From an uncultured Atopobium sp. (GTDB lineage Bacteria > Actinomycetota > Coriobacteriia > Coriobacteriales > Atopobiaceae), in contig CAKAPZ010000004.1 in assembly GCA_916720015.1 (NCBI GenBank), forward strand, positions 1 to 21,673: DNA of 21,673 nucleotides. The letters are read 5' to 3'. Positions within the stretch are counted from its first letter, which is position 1. Each line of letters starts with the position of its first letter. The notes beneath the pieces are model-generated. The model was not told where the DNA came from. It searched no databases and saw nothing but the letters and a program-made list of their open reading frames with translations. Below, in pieces: positions 21,598-21,673 of this stretch. The position numbers and the translations under genes were made by a program.

Positions 21598-21673
21598 GTG
21601 TACCCAAATGTTAGCTCTCTAGTCGTATTTAGCGGCGACCAGACGTATTTAACAGAATTCCAAGTTGCACTTA

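Overview
This 21.7 kb window reads as ordinary chromosome of a host-associated, fermentative Gram-positive bacterium of moderate GC. The best guess is Coriobacteriia (Atopobiaceae, Lancefieldella/Atopobium-like). That placement is inference from gene content (malolactic enzyme, MurNAc salvage, several flavin reductases, a Tat-exported lipoprotein) and base composition; no rRNA or other phylogenetic marker is present. There are 16 well-supported protein genes, one probable leader peptide, no tRNA or rRNA, no phage and no transposase.

Layout. (1) 1-2076, minus strand: tatA, greA and the 5' part of lysS, which runs off the left edge. An intrinsic terminator sits directly in front of lysS. (2) 2173-3003, plus: a membrane-anchored spermidine-synthase-fold protein. 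(3) 3004-3548: noncoding, with a 188-bp repeat that recurs inverted at 12681-12868. (4) 3567-5201, plus: malolactic enzyme, ending at a probable bidirectional terminator. (5) 5347-7324, minus: ribokinase and nucleoside hydrolase, a nucleoside/ribose salvage pair. (6) 7325-12463, plus: a structured leader with a small ORF, the Mg2+ P-type ATPase mgtA, then two nitroreductase-family genes and a strong terminator. (7) 13085-17953, minus: murR, murQ, murP and mupG, a MurNAc/MurNAc-GlcNAc recycling cluster. Divergent from murR is a Tat-exported lipoprotein of the PBP4B/AmiE serine hydrolase family (18441-20438). (8) 20439-20977: a convergent gap filled with unusual mini-arrays. (9) 20978-21526, minus: an NADPH-dependent FMN reductase.

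How the genes fit together. The mur genes form a coherent pathway. The exported serine hydrolase would trim stem peptide from wall fragments. MurP imports and phosphorylates the sugar, MupG splits MurNAc6P-GlcNAc, MurQ removes the lactyl ether, and MurR senses MurNAc6P. TatA, encoded 16 kb away, is a component of the route that the serine hydrolase's signal peptide requires.

The most unusual signals are outside the genes. The octamer GGCGAGAA/TTCTCGCC occurs 22 times on both strands (about 0.7 expected), often extended to TGGCGAGAARACC and densest between genes, a pattern like a DNA-uptake or other genome-signature word. At two intergenic loci it sits in short arrays of about 31-34 bp period that radiate outward from a centre of inversion. 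The 188-bp inverted repeat pair and the mgtA leader ORF are the other leading candidates for something undescribed.
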